A stretch of DNA of 64,000 nt, taken from CAWJKP01 sp963843465 (GTDB lineage: Bacteria > Planctomycetota > Planctomycetia > Pirellulales > Thermoguttaceae). Positions 27,343 to 36,421 of this stretch are shown here, one piece after another (position 1 is the stretch's first letter; every line of letters begins with the position of its first letter). Both the position numbers and the translations under genes were made by a program. The stretch lies in NCBI GenBank assembly GCA_963843465.1, contig CAWJKP010000009.1, forward strand, positions 434,001 through 498,000, in the 5' to 3' direction. The notes beneath the pieces were generated by a model, which saw only the letters and a program-made list of their open reading frames with translations, was not told the origin of the DNA and made no database searches.

Positions 27343-27480
27343 ACCCGGATTATTCACGAGCGCATCCTAAGCGCGAAGCGTAAGCGAGGCCGGCTAAGGG
27401 ACTCATCCTCGCTTACGCTTCGGGTTTCGATTGCGCGCTTTGCGACGTCTACATCGCGCGGCGCGAATAATCCGGGTTAC
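27343..27480. repeat. Composite inverted repeat with acccggattattc ends
   Basis: Outer arms acccggattattc and gaataatccgggt flank an inner hairpin of gcgaagcgtaagcgagg and cctcgcttacgcttcg. The ends and inner hairpin give it the look of a small non-autonomous element, about 138 bp long, placed directly after the mqnC stop. Confidence 0.85.
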
Positions 27481-27537
27481 CCCGGCGGCCACGCCGGCCG
27501 TGCGGCGCGAGCATGGTTCGTCGCTGATAGATTCCCC

Positions 27538-27744
27538 TCACCCCGACCCTCTCCCGGAGGGGGATGGGGATTCAGGCTCGGGATCCGAGGGCGCCATCGC
27601 AGGGCGATCGCTACGGGCGATCGGGACGCCGTCGGGCGCCTCGATACCAATTCGCACTGCTTTGGGACCGATGCGGACCACGGTGACGGCGATGCGATCA
27701 CCAATGAGAATCTGCTGCCCGACCTTTCGCGACAGTACCAGCAT
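27538..27744 (-). CDS. csrA: Carbon storage regulator CsrA
   Basis: A 68-residue RNA-binding protein. MLVLSRKVGQQILIGDRIAV and VRIGPKAVRIGIEAPDGVPIA are the full CsrA core (strands 1-5); from about residue 45 the family identity stops and the tail (SDPEPESPSPSGRGSG) is unlike CsrA and is encoded by a GC-rich repeat (ccccgaccctctcccggagg). CsrA binds GGA motifs in mRNA leaders and controls translation. The core is intact, so function is likely kept. No flagellar operon adjoins it. Confidence 0.92.
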   Translation of the reverse strand: MLVLSRKVGQQILIGDRIAVTVVRIGPKAVRIGIEAPDGVPIARSDRPAMAPSDPEPESPSPSGRGSG

Positions 27745-27814
27745 GATGCCCTGCGCCTCCGACGCACCCGCGAGGATCCCTCCGACCGTCGATTTGCACC
27801 GGCCCGAACCAGTT

Positions 27815-27897
27815 CTCGTTCGTAGTCCCGCCTTTAGGCGGCATGGGTTGCCCGCCCGCTCCTGCCCGCCGCCTAAAGGCGGGACTGCGAACGCACT
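27815..27897. repeat. Inverted repeat gtagtcccgcctttaggcgg
   Basis: Arms ttcgtagtcccgcctttagg and cctaaaggcgggactgcgaa flank gcatgggttgcccgcccgct. A relative lies at 48331-48392. It is a REP-like palindrome in the space between csrA and the DUF433 gene. Confidence 0.85.
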
Positions 27898-28050
27898 GGC
27901 ACCAAGATAGCATTGCTAGCAATCGGCCGCAAGAGCAGAAATCGCCGGCCTTGACCGGAACCTTGCCAACTGCTGTCGCTGGTAGCCCCCTCTAGCTTGC
28001 TGCTGCCCACCGAGAGAGCTAGAATGGGGGTGGGGTTGGAGGAATCGTGC

Positions 28051-28341
28051 ATGGCTACAGTGACTGACATTGGAACTTTCATCACTCAGAGTCCGGGGAT
28101 TTGTGGAGGGCGGCCGCGAATCGCCGGGAGCGGGGTGTCCGTCCTCCGCATCGCGGGCTGGTACAAGATGGGGCTCAGCCCTGAGGAAATCGCGGACAAC
28201 TACGGGCACCTGACCTGGGCGCAGGTTTATGCCGCCTTGGCATATTACCATGCCAACCGGGACGAAATCGACGGGGAAATGGCGGCAGAAGAGGCTGAGT
28301 ACGATCGCCTGGCGGAAGCCCATCGGGCCAGTTCTCGATGA
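28051..28341 (+). CDS. DUF433 family antitoxin-like protein
   Basis: A 96-residue protein with the DUF433 pattern: ITQSPGICGGRPRIAGSGVS, LRIAGWYKMGLSPEEIADNY and LTWAQVYAALAYYHANRDEI. It starts at ATG 28051, with GGAGGA eight bases upstream. DUF433 proteins are HTH-like antitoxins usually paired with a DUF5615 PIN-like toxin. Here the next gene starts by ATGA overlap, in the right place for the toxin, but is truncated. Confidence 0.85.
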   Translation: MATVTDIGTFITQSPGICGGRPRIAGSGVSVLRIAGWYKMGLSPEEIADNYGHLTWAQVYAALAYYHANRDEIDGEMAAEEAEYDRLAEAHRASSR

Positions 28342-28493
28342 GCGCCGTTCGCCTCTATTTCGACGTCAACGTCCTGGCACCGCAGCAACGGTATTCCATC
28401 AGCGAGCGAATTCGACGGTTGCTACGCTTGATCGCCGCCAAGACGGCCCAAGAGATGCGCGACCAGTTGGTGTTCCTCAGCGACTGGACGTAG
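28338..28493 (+). pseudogene. Truncated DUF5615-like toxin remnant
   Basis: A 51-codon frame that overlaps the DUF433 stop as ATGA, exactly where a DUF5615 PIN-like toxin should begin. It opens MSAVRLYFDVNVLAPQQRYS (the YFDxNV strand fits the first acidic strand of the toxin) but then changes to an unrelated helix and stops at TAG 28491. Full-length family members are near 110-120 residues. I regard it as a truncated or rearranged toxin, probably inactive. Confidence 0.5.
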
Positions 28494-28717
28494 AACGGGC
28501 GGCAGGGGATGCCAAACGGGACAGGTTGACGGAAGAATCAAAGACTCCCGCCCCCACCTCCCCACCTCAGGGGAATAGTGCCACATCCCACAAACCCTCC
28601 CTACGCCATAAACGGCTCGCAACCATCCCATTTTATCCCGTCAGCAGAATTTTCCCCGTCGTGATGCTTTTCCGCATCGTAGAGTTGTTGCAATCGGTCA
28701 ACGTTCTCGCTGCACCC

Positions 28718-28773
28718 CGTACTCCTCTCGCTCCGCGAGAGGGATAACGTCACGCGGAGCGTGACGAGTACGG
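28718..28773. repeat. Inverted repeat cgtactcctctcgctccgcg family
   Basis: Contains cctctcgctccgcgagaggg and acgtcacgcggagcgtgacg hairpins enclosed by cgtactc/gagtacg ends. Very similar copies are at 31375-31432 and 60235-60288. It lies in the 320-base gap before the TPR gene. Confidence 0.88.
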
Positions 28774-28814
28774 AAGTTGTTTTTCGACCGATCCCTTCGT
28801 CCCGCGATCCACCG

Positions 28815-29991
28815 ATGCGACGGCTCAGCAACACCCACCTGTTGGCGGCCTGGCTGGCTCTCGCCACGCCAGCATTCGCGGCGATACCGCTGTCTGGCCC
28901 GGCGGCCATCGATCGGCCTGCGGTCGAGTCTCTCGATCCCCGAGCAGGGCGGAAGCCGGTTGCCGTTTTCCGCCTTTCAATCTTACGAGGGCCCCATCGG
29001 CCCGCTGGAAAGGCGGCTGTTCGAGGACGCGGCTGACGGCCGTTGGGACGAGCACAACCTGCTCACGGCCGCCCTGCTGGCCAGCGGTGTGGACCATGCA
29101 GAATCCTTGCAACGCTATCAGCGGCGGGTGGCCGAGCTGGTGAACGAGTTGCGGCGTTCGGGCGAGGTTGCCGGGAAGCCGCTGGAACGGGCCCAGGCGA
29201 TCTTCGAGTTCATGCACCGGCGGATTCTCACCGGCGGCTACGAACTGGATTGCACCGACCTGAGCGTCGTGTTGTGCCAGGGGCAATTCAACTGTGTCAG
29301 CGCGTCGGTGTTGTTCAACTGCCTGGCGGGCGAGTTCGGTTTGCGGACCTGCGGCCTGGAGATCCCCGGCCATGCCATGAGCCGTTTGCTCTTCCAGAGC
29401 GGGTATTTTGACGTGGAGACGACCTGTCCCGCCTGGTTCCGCCTCCGCCACGATCCGCAGAAGCAGGCGGAGTTGGTGCGGCAGTCGTTGGGACTGCGCC
29501 CCGGCCAGGCAGGGAGCCGGCCCCACGAGGTCTCCGACGTTCAACTGGTGGCCATGATCTACTACAACCGCGGCGTGGAGTTGCTGTCGCAAAAGCGGTT
29601 CGCCGAGGCGGCGGCCGCCAATGCCAAGGCCCTGCGGCTGGACCCTGCCAGCGTCACCGCCCGGGGCAACCTCCTGGCCACGCTCAATAACTGGGCCATC
29701 GATCTGGGAACTGCGGGCGATTATCCGCAAGCGGCGCGACTCCTGGCCCGCGGCATGCAGCTCGACGCGGGTTACGAGACCTTTCGGGCGAATTACGTCC
29801 ACGTCCATCATCAATGGATCGAAGACCTCTGCCGGCGGGGGCGGTTCCAGGATGCCCTGGACCTGCTGGCCAGCGCCACGGAAACCTTGCCGGCCAGCCC
29901 CTATTTCAAGCAGGCCAGGCTGGACATCTACCAGCGCTGGGCCCAGGCGAAGTCCGACGCCGGTGAGAAACAAGCATCCGCGCAACCGTGA
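28815..29991 (+). CDS. Secreted transglutaminase-like/TPR protein, N-terminal frameshift
   Basis: The signal peptide MRRLSNTHLLAAWLALATPA (start ATG 28815) lies in one frame, and the body continues in another from about 28940 (LSIPEQGGSRLPFSAFQSYE). A one-base removal near 28925-28945 joins them to give about 390 residues. The first half holds a transglutaminase-like core with Cys and His: GQFNCVSASVLFNCLAGEFG and EIPGHAMSRLLF, the SirB1-type pattern. The second half contains TPR helices (YYNRGVELLSQKRFAEAAAA, FQDALDLLASATETL). Partner genes are not evident; the nature of its substrate is unknown. Confidence 0.72.
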
Positions 29992-30026
29992 CGCGCCGAT
30001 TTCCGGCTGTTCCAAAACCCCCAGCG

Positions 30027-30124
30027 CCGACGGGCAAGAATGCCCATCCTACAGCCGCTGTAGGTCGGTCAGACCTGCCCATCCTACGGCCGCTGTAGGT
30101 CGGGCATTCCTGCCCGACGGCGGT
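30027..30124. repeat. Inverted repeat gacgggcaagaatgcccatc
   Basis: gacgggcaagaatgcccatcc and ggtcgggcattcctgcccga flank two copies of the word cctacagccgctgtagg. A shorter copy is at 55207-55266. The element lies between the convergent TPR and permease genes and probably folds as a terminator. Confidence 0.88.
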
Positions 30125-30171
30125 TCCCGTCGTTTTGCGGGTCGGAAGGGACAGGCACCCGAGCGAGCTGA

Positions 30172-31369
30172 CTACAGGAGCGTCACGTCGAACACATACT
30201 CCAGCGCAATAGACACCGAGCAACAGCACGGCAACGCCGGCTGCCTGCCGGGCCCACCAGCCCACGCGGCTCACCCGTTGGAACGTCTTTCCCAGCAATC
30301 GCGACCCCAGGGCCAGGAGCAGGGCGAAACTCAGCACCGGCAACGCCGTGCCCAGTCCGTAGGCCGCCGGAAGCAGCACGCCCGATTGGAGACGGACGGC
30401 TCGCAACAGCATGAGGAAGAACAGGCCGGCGGACGTTGGGCAGAAACTGATCGCGAAGATCATGCCCAAGAGCAGGGCGCCCCAAATTCCCAGGGCGTCA
30501 ACCCGCCGCTGCATCGCCGGGCCAAAGCCGGGCGAGGGAATCGTCAAGGGGACGAGGTCCAAGACAAACATCGCCACCACGATCAACAGCGGCCCCAGCA
30601 GCGGGCTTGCATACGTCTGCAAAAAACGGGACAGCACCTCCGGCGCGGAGAGAACGCTGGATGTGACCAGCACGCCCAACACGATATAGACCAGCGCCTG
30701 CCCCAGCGTGTAGAGAAGGCCGCTGAACAGTACCAGCCGCGCACTTTCCAGCCGGCGGCCGATGTAGGAAATGGCCGCGACGCTGGTGGTCAGCGGACAG
30801 GGGTTGATTGACGTTAGGATTCCCAACCCCAGCGCCCCGGCCATGGCCAACAGCAACTCCGTCGCTCCGCCTCCCGCCGGCCACTTCGTCTCCAGCCAAC
30901 CGCGGATCTCGCGCCGGATATACCCGACCGCCGCCGGCTTGTCGCGCAACAGTTCCCAGGCGGCCTGGAGCACCTCCCATTCGGCCGGCTGACCGTGGTG
31001 GTAGCGGACCAGCACGATCGATGGCCCGGGCAGCTTGTAGCGGTCGGCGAAACGCTCGTTTCCCGGCTCCTCGTAATCCAGCACCCGCCACTCCAGTCGT
31101 CGCTGGGCCAGCTCCCGCGGGAAGCCCAAAAGGACCGCTTCATGGGCGTACTCTTCCAGGCTACTACAGTTCCGGCAGCGGAACTTGCCATGCGCGTAAT
31201 AGACGATCAACCGGTCGCCGTCCGGGGGCTTTTCACCGAAAGCGGCATCGGCAGCCGTCCCCGCGGGCTTACCCAAGCGCAGACCCTTGACGGCCAGCGT
31301 CGTCAGGCAGGCGACCAGGAAAAGCAGGATGCTCAGACGTAGCAGAGTTTTCAGCCGCATGGCTCCCAT
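30172..31369 (-). CDS. Permease of the cytochrome-c-biogenesis/ArsG-like family with redox N-terminal region
   Basis: An N-terminal membrane helix is followed by a soluble thioredoxin-like part with a CRNCSSLEEYAHEAV motif, where two cysteines form a CxxC. Then comes a six-helix permease with the DsbD/CcdA-type motifs TSINPCPLTTSVAAISYIGR and SFCPTSAGLFFLMLLRAV. Such proteins relay electrons across the membrane or export arsenicals (ArsG type). The uninterrupted frame reads on through a repeat to 29906, which is unlikely to be genuine; a one-base shift near 30216 gives an ending SIALEYVFDVTLL at 30172, which is more like this family. It is 37 bases downstream of a thioredoxin-family gene. Confidence 0.72.
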
Positions 31370-31374
31370 CGCGC

Positions 31375-31432
31375 CGTACTCCTCTCGCTCCGCGAGAGGG
31401 ATAACGTCACGCGGAGCGTGACGAGTACGGAA
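31375..31432. repeat. Inverted repeat cgtactcctctcgctccgcg family (copy 2)
   Basis: Nearly identical to 28718-28773 (cctctcgctccgcgagaggg, acgtcacgcggagcgtgacg, gagtacgg). It lies between the permease start and the thioredoxin-like gene and supplies the C-terminal codons of the latter. Confidence 0.9.
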
Positions 31433-31661
31433 GCAACAATGTCTTCAACTCCTCCACCGACGGTACCCGCCCGACCAGTCGGACCACGCCGTCGACCGCC
31501 AGGGCGGGCGTCATCATTACGCCGAACTCGACGATTTCTTCGATCTCGCTCACCATCTCGACATCGGCATCCACCCCCAACTCCTCGACCGCAGCCTCGG
31601 CGTTCTTGCGGAGCTGGTAGCACTTGGCACAACCGGCGCCCAGGATCTGGATCAACTTCAT
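31407..31661 (-). CDS. Thioredoxin-family protein (redox-active disulfide protein type)
   Basis: An 84-residue small thioredoxin-like protein. MKLIQILGAGCAKCYQLRKN holds the CAKC redox motif; VEFGVMMTPALAVDGVVRLV contains the cis-Pro loop (TP). It is a Trx_3/MTH895-like mini-thioredoxin. ATG 31661 has GAGGAG upstream. The next gene on the strand is the DsbD/ArsG-like permease, which suggests an electron-relay pair, as in arsenic-related or cytochrome maturation gene pairs. The last ~8 residues (YSSRSA) are encoded by the palindromic repeat. Confidence 0.85.
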   Translation of the reverse strand: MKLIQILGAGCAKCYQLRKNAEAAVEELGVDADVEMVSEIEEIVEFGVMMTPALAVDGVVRLVGRVPSVEELKTLLLPYSSRSA

Positions 31662-31680
31662 CGCCGTTTGGCTCCTCGGG

Positions 31681-31771
31681 TAGGGTGGGACAAGCTCGCG
31701 TAAGCGATGCCGGCCCACCATTTCTGCTCCTGGTGGGCCGGCGGCCGCCAGGCGGCCTTGTCCCACCCTAC
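31681..31771. repeat. GGTGGGACAAG palindrome family (full copy)
   Basis: tagggtgggacaagctcgcg and its complement gcggccttgtcccaccctac flank gccggcccacca/tggtgggccggc. It separates the thioredoxin and dnaE genes and overlaps the stop of dnaE by a few bases. Confidence 0.9.
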
Positions 31772-34700
31772 TTTCGTGCAAACCTCTCAAGCACGTACCG
31801 GCCGGCCGTTGCCGCGGCCGCCGGACTTCGCCACGTGGGCGCCGGCAGCAGGCGCAAATTGCCCGGGCCGAGCAACTCTTCCACGCGGCCGCGCATCTCG
31901 CCGTTGATCTCGACCCGCATCTTACAGTCGCTCTGCACACGGCGGCCGTCGGCCAGCCAGATCGAAAGCTTCAGCTCGCCCTTGCCGGGGTATCCGCGAA
32001 GGATCTCGTAAAGCTGTTCCACCGCCCGCAGGCCGTGCGCACCCTCCAAGAGCCGGATCATCACGCCCCGGGTGTAGCGGGCCTGGAGCTGGTCCAAGGG
32101 GATCAACTCGTTGACAATCAGGTTGGCCTCGTCGCTGCCCAACCGTTTGTCGATCACGCCGATCACCACCAGGATCGCGTCGGGCTGGACCAGCTCGCCG
32201 TATTCGACGTACTGCTCGGGCCAGAGAATACAGCGCATGATGCCCTGCATGTCCTCCAGGTCGAACATGGCGTACTTGCTGGGCCGGCCCGGCTGCGGAT
32301 TCTTGGTGTGCGAAAACTTGATCGCCGCCACCATGCCGCCCAGCATCACTTCGGTGCGAAGACTCAGGCCGGCGGCCTCCACCGTGCTGTGCGAGCAGTA
32401 GGTCGCCAGCGTCTCCTGGTGCTCGGCCAGAGGATGGCCGGTAAGGTAGAAGCCGAGGACCTCCTTTTCCTTGGCCTGCTTGTCGCGGGGCTCCCACTCG
32501 GGGATGTCGGGCAGGCTGGCGGCGACCGCCTGTTGTTGATCGGCCTCGTCGTCGTCGCCGAACAGCCCGCGCTGACCGCGGCGGCGGTCGGCGGCGGCAG
32601 CCGCCCCGGACTGGATCGCCCGCTCGATCAGGCTGAACAACTGCGACCGTCTGACGCCGAAGGAGTCGAAGGCCCCGGCCTTGATCAGCGACTCGATCGC
32701 CGTGCGGCCGACCGTGCCCGGATCGAGCCGCTCGCAGAAGTCGAACAGGCTGTGGAAAGGGCCTTTGGCCCGGCGGTTGGCCACGATCGCCTCCGCCGCG
32801 CCGCCTCCGCAGCCCTTGACGGCGGCCATCGCGTAGAGAATCTCCCCATCTTTCACGGCGTAGTCGGCAAACGAGGTGTTCACGTCCGGCGGCACCACCT
32901 CGATCTTCATCCGCTGGCAGTCTTCCAGGTGTTCCACCGTGGAATCCTTCCGCGTGAAGTTGCGGTTGGACATGTCGCTGGACAACAGGGCCGCCATGAA
33001 CTCCACGGGGTAGTGGGCCTTGAGATAGGCTGTCATGTAGGCCACCAGGGCGTAAGCCGTGGAATGGCTCTTGTTGAAGCCGTACTCGGCGAACTTCGCG
33101 ATCAGTCCGAACAACTCCTCGGCGTCCGCCTTGGTGAGTCCCTTTTCCTGGGCGCCGCGGACGAACTGCTGGCAGTTCTTCTCCATCAACTTGAGATTCT
33201 TCTTGCTGATCGCCTTGATGCAGGTGTAGGCGGCGGCCAGCTCGATCCCGCCCAGGCGGTTCAGGATCCGCATCACCTGCTCCTGGTAGACCATCACGCC
33301 GTGGGTCTCGCTCAGGATCTCCTCCATCACCGGGTGCTTGTACTCGGCCTTCTTGCGGCCGTGCTTGACCTCGATGTAGGTGTCGACCAGGCCGCCTTTC
33401 AAAGGGCCGGGACGGTACAGCGCGTTGGTGGCGATCACGTCGCGGAAATGATCGGGCTTCATCCGCTGCAAGAGGTCGCGAATCCCGCCGCTCTCCAACT
33501 GGAACACGCCCTTGGTCTCGCCGCGGCAAAGCAGGGCGTAGGTTGCCTGGTCGTCCAGCGGGAAGGCGTAGGGATCGATCCGCCGGCCCGTGGTCTCCTC
33601 GATCAGGTCCACGACCCGGGTGAGGATCGTCAGGTTCCGCAGGCCGAGGAGGTCCATCTTCAGCAGGCCCGCGTGCTCGACCTGCACCATCGACCATTGC
33701 GTGATGACTTCTTCCTTGCCCTGCACCCGCTGCAACGGCAGGTACTCGACCAGCGGGCGATCGGCGATCACCACCGCCGCGGCGTGCGTGCCCACGTTCC
33801 GCGCCAGCCCCTCGATCGACCTGGCCAGATCGATCAGCTCGCGGACCTCGGGATCGCCGTCGTAGGCCTTCTTCAGGTCGTCGCTGGTCGCAAGCGCCTT
33901 CTCCAGGGTGATGCCAAGCTGCTCGGGGACCATCGCCACCACGGCGCCCACCCGCGGGATGGACAGACCCAGGGCCCGGCCCACGTCGCGGATCGCAGCC
34001 CGGGCGGCCATCGTGCCGAAAGTGGTGATCTGGGCCACGTTTTCCTGGCCGTACTTCTCCTTGACGTACTGGATGACCTCGCCCCGGCGGACCTGGCAGA
34101 AATCGATGTCAATATCGGGCGGCTCACGGCGGTTTGTGTCCAGGAACCGCTCGAACAAGAGGTCGAACTCCAGCGGGCAGACCCGGCTGAGATCCAGGGC
34201 ATAGGCCACCAGCGAGCCCACGCCCGAGCCCCGCGCCGTGGCCTCGATCCCCCGGCTGCGGGCGAAGTGGACGAAGTCCCAGACGATGAGGAAGTAATTG
34301 GGAAACCCCAGCTTCTCGATCACACTCAGCTCGCGGTCCAGCCGCTCCATCACCTCGGGGGCCAATTGGCCATCGACGAGCCGCTGGGGGTTGTTCTGGT
34401 ACTTCGTTTTCAGCCCGGCAAGGCACAACTCGCGCAAGAAATCCTCCGACGTCCTCCCCTCGGGCGGCGAGTAGACGGGAAAGTTCCGCCGGCCCAACTC
34501 CAACTTGACGTCGATGGCGTCGGCGATCTCCTGCGTGCGGCGGACGGCCTCGTCGTGCGGGCGGAAGGTCTCGTACATCTCTTCCGGGCTGCGGAGATAG
34601 AACTCGTTGGTCTCCATCCGCATCCGCTTGGCGTCGGTGCGGAACTTGCCGGTGTTGATGCACAAGAGGATGTCCTGGGCGACGGCGTCTTCCTTGTTCA

Positions 34701-35406
34701 CGTAGTGGACGTCGCTGGTGGCCACCAGGGGCAGGCCCATGCGGTTGGCCACCTCGACCGCTCCCTGCATGGCCACCCGCTGGATCTCCAGGCCGTTGTC
34801 CTGGATCTCGATGTAGTACCGCCCCTGGAAAACCTTGGCGAACCAGGCGGCCACCTCCATCGCCTTCTGGAGCTCCGGCTCGCCGGCGGAATAGAGGGCC
34901 CAGTTGAACTCGCTGGACGCGTGCGCTTTCTCTCGTTCCGGGTCGCCGCCGGACAACAGGGCCCGGTTGAACTCGCTGGAGACGCATCCGCTGAGGCAGA
35001 TGATCCCCTCGTTATGGGCCTCCAACAGGGCTTTGTCGATGCGAGGCCGGAAGTAGAACCCTTCCAGGAAGGCCGCGGAGGCCATCTTGAGCAGGTTCTT
35101 GAAGCCCGTGCGGTCCTTGGCCAGCAGGGTCAGGTGGAAGCTGGCCTCCTTCATGCTGGCGGCGTCCTTGTGGAAACGGTCCTGCGGCGCGACGTAGGCC
35201 TCGTAGCCGATGATCGGCTTGATCCCCGCGGCCGTGGCCATTTCGTAGAACTCCAAGGCCCCGTAGAGGTTGCCATGATCGGTCAGCGCCAGCGAGTTCA
35301 TTCCCAGCTCTTTGGTCCGCTCCAGCAGCCGCTCCAGCGAGCCCGCGCCGTCCAAGAGGCTGTAATGGCTGTGACAATGGAGATGGACGAAGGGTAATGT
35401 GCTCAT
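31768..35406 (-). CDS. dnaE: DNA polymerase III alpha subunit
   Basis: A 1212-residue replicative polymerase of DnaE1 length. An N-terminal PHP domain starts FVHLHCHSHYSLLDGAGS, followed by ALTDHGNLYGALEFYEMA. The polymerase core shows ARGSGVGSLVAYALDLSRVCPLE-type sequence and the catalytic acids of PDIDIDFCQVRRGEVIQYV, then GYNKSHSTAYALVAYMTAYL-type finger sequence (GFNKSHSTAYAL). A tudor/OB region with EKEVLGFYLTGHPLAEHQET follows. ATG 35406 matches the family start (MSTLPF); the open frame continues to 35670 through a repeat. A near-duplicate of ~20 residues (SSEFNRALLSGGDPEREKA / SSEFNWALYSAGEPELQKA) occurs around residues 150-190. Confidence 0.95.
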   Translation of the reverse strand: MSTLPFVHLHCHSHYSLLDGAGSLERLLERTKELGMNSLALTDHGNLYGALEFYEMATAAGIKPIIGYEAYVAPQDRFHKDAASMKEASFHLTLLAKDRTGFKNLLKMASAAFLEGFYFRPRIDKALLEAHNEGIICLSGCVSSEFNRALLSGGDPEREKAHASSEFNWALYSAGEPELQKAMEVAAWFAKVFQGRYYIEIQDNGLEIQRVAMQGAVEVANRMGLPLVATSDVHYVNKEDAVAQDILLCINTGKFRTDAKRMRMETNEFYLRSPEEMYETFRPHDEAVRRTQEIADAIDVKLELGRRNFPVYSPPEGRTSEDFLRELCLAGLKTKYQNNPQRLVDGQLAPEVMERLDRELSVIEKLGFPNYFLIVWDFVHFARSRGIEATARGSGVGSLVAYALDLSRVCPLEFDLLFERFLDTNRREPPDIDIDFCQVRRGEVIQYVKEKYGQENVAQITTFGTMAARAAIRDVGRALGLSIPRVGAVVAMVPEQLGITLEKALATSDDLKKAYDGDPEVRELIDLARSIEGLARNVGTHAAAVVIADRPLVEYLPLQRVQGKEEVITQWSMVQVEHAGLLKMDLLGLRNLTILTRVVDLIEETTGRRIDPYAFPLDDQATYALLCRGETKGVFQLESGGIRDLLQRMKPDHFRDVIATNALYRPGPLKGGLVDTYIEVKHGRKKAEYKHPVMEEILSETHGVMVYQEQVMRILNRLGGIELAAAYTCIKAISKKNLKLMEKNCQQFVRGAQEKGLTKADAEELFGLIAKFAEYGFNKSHSTAYALVAYMTAYLKAHYPVEFMAALLSSDMSNRNFTRKDSTVEHLEDCQRMKIEVVPPDVNTSFADYAVKDGEILYAMAAVKGCGGGAAEAIVANRRAKGPFHSLFDFCERLDPGTVGRTAIESLIKAGAFDSFGVRRSQLFSLIERAIQSGAAAAADRRRGQRGLFGDDDEADQQQAVAASLPDIPEWEPRDKQAKEKEVLGFYLTGHPLAEHQETLATYCSHSTVEAAGLSLRTEVMLGGMVAAIKFSHTKNPQPGRPSKYAMFDLEDMQGIMRCILWPEQYVEYGELVQPDAILVVIGVIDKRLGSDEANLIVNELIPLDQLQARYTRGVMIRLLEGAHGLRAVEQLYEILRGYPGKGELKLSIWLADGRRVQSDCKMRVEINGEMRGRVEELLGPGNLRLLPAPTWRSPAAAATAGRYVLERFARK

Positions 35407-35549
35407 GCCACCACTTGGGGAGATGTTTGGAGGTTCCGTCATCCGGCGCGGAGGGGCCGCTAGAGAGATTGTAGCAGGCTGGCAGCATCCATTGTACCGG
35501 GGGCCCGGCGAACAACGATTGGCCACGGAACAACTTTCCGGCGATCGTG

Positions 35550-35646
35550 TAGGGTGGGACAAGGCCGACTTGGCGGCCGCGGGCCCACCAAAAGCGGGCA
35601 GAATTGGTGGGCCGGCGCTCGCTTGCGCGAGCTTGTCCCACCCTAC
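35550..35646. repeat. GGTGGGACAAG palindrome family (full copy)
   Basis: tagggtgggacaaggccgac and gcgagcttgtcccaccctac flank gcgggcccacca/tggtgggccggc. It stands upstream of dnaE between two divergent genes. Confidence 0.9.
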
Positions 35647-35725
35647 TGGTCTAGGCACTTGACGCATCACGCATAATGTGTAAGATTATGTGTAGAAGTT
35701 GTCGGTTTGGACCGGGGAGGATAGC

Positions 35726-35926
35726 ATGGCGACGAATCTTGCCATCGACGAAGATCTGCTTCGCGAGGCGGTTCGCCTCGGCAAGCAGCGCACGAAAAAG
35801 GCGACCGTCAACGAGGCCCTGCGCGAGTACATCCAGCGGCGTCAGCGCCAGCAAGCGGTAGAGTTATTCGGCACGATCGATTTCGATCCGCGCTTCGACT
35901 ATAAGGCGGAGCGCAGAAAGCGGTGA
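35726..35926 (+). CDS. vapB: VapB-type antitoxin
   Basis: A 66-residue ribbon-helix-helix-type protein. MATNLAIDEDLLREAVRLGK and KATVNEALREYIQRRQRQQA are the family's DNA-binding strand and helices; FDPRFDYKAERRKR is a typical C-terminal toxin-binding tail (VapB of the DUF2191 type). ATG 35726 has GGAGG seven bases upstream. The stop overlaps the start of the VapC gene as GTGA. Confidence 0.85.
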   Translation: MATNLAIDEDLLREAVRLGKQRTKKATVNEALREYIQRRQRQQAVELFGTIDFDPRFDYKAERRKR

Positions 35927-36345
35927 TAGTGCTCGACACCTCCATTTTGTCGCTTGCATTTCGTCGCCGGAATCAAGAAGCGGATGATTCGGGGCCCATC
36001 ACCGCGTTGCGAAAGCTGATCGCCGACAACGTGCCGGTGGCGGTGCCCGGGATTGTGCTCCAGGAACTGCTCTCCGGCGTACGCAGCGGCGAGCAGTTCC
36101 GAAAACTTCGGGGATCGATGACCGGATTTCCCCTCCTGCTGGCGAGTGAATCGCACCATGTCCGCGCGGCGAAAATCAACAACGCTTGTCGCCGTCGGGG
36201 CGTGGCCTGTTCGACGACCGACGCGCTGATAGCCGCAATCAGCGTCGAGAGCGGCGGAGCGCTTTTCACCACCGACGCCGACTTCCAGCGGATCGCCCCC
36301 CACTGTGGCCTGAAGTTGGTCAAACCGGCTCCCGAAGCCGAGTAG
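35923..36345 (+). CDS. vapC: VapC-type PIN ribonuclease toxin
   Basis: A 140-residue PIN protein. Acidic residues follow the family order: D4 in MIVLDTSILSLAF, E47-type in VLQELLSGVRSGEQF, then D98 in CSTTDALIAAISVE and D116 in LFTTDADFQRIAPH. It begins at GTG 35923, overlapping vapB by four bases, so translation is coupled. The pair is the first module in a toxin-antitoxin/defence island that ends near 41.5 kb. Confidence 0.88.
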   Translation: MIVLDTSILSLAFRRRNQEADDSGPITALRKLIADNVPVAVPGIVLQELLSGVRSGEQFRKLRGSMTGFPLLLASESHHVRAAKINNACRRRGVACSTTDALIAAISVESGGALFTTDADFQRIAPHCGLKLVKPAPEAE

Positions 36346-36421
36346 ATAAGAGTGCCTTGCCGCACCGCTGCCGGGGATGATAAAATCACTGTCAGGGTTC
36401 TCAAGGACGAGGAGTTCTCGC

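Noticed and set aside
28601..28717. A minus-strand frame with protein-like residues (LQQLYDAEKHHDGE)
   Set aside because: It has no start or ribosome site and is interrupted by the palindromic repeat; at most a fragment.
29906..30171. A C-terminal extension of the ArsG-like permease to 29906
   Set aside because: The extension is made of repeat-encoded residues and sequence antisense to the TPR gene; a one-base shift gives a family-like end at 30172.
32035..35397. A very long open frame antisense to dnaE
   Set aside because: It is a GC-rich shadow of the true gene; its residues are low-complexity (His/Arg/Gly/Leu) and follow third-codon-position bias. The opposite strand carries the full DnaE motif set.
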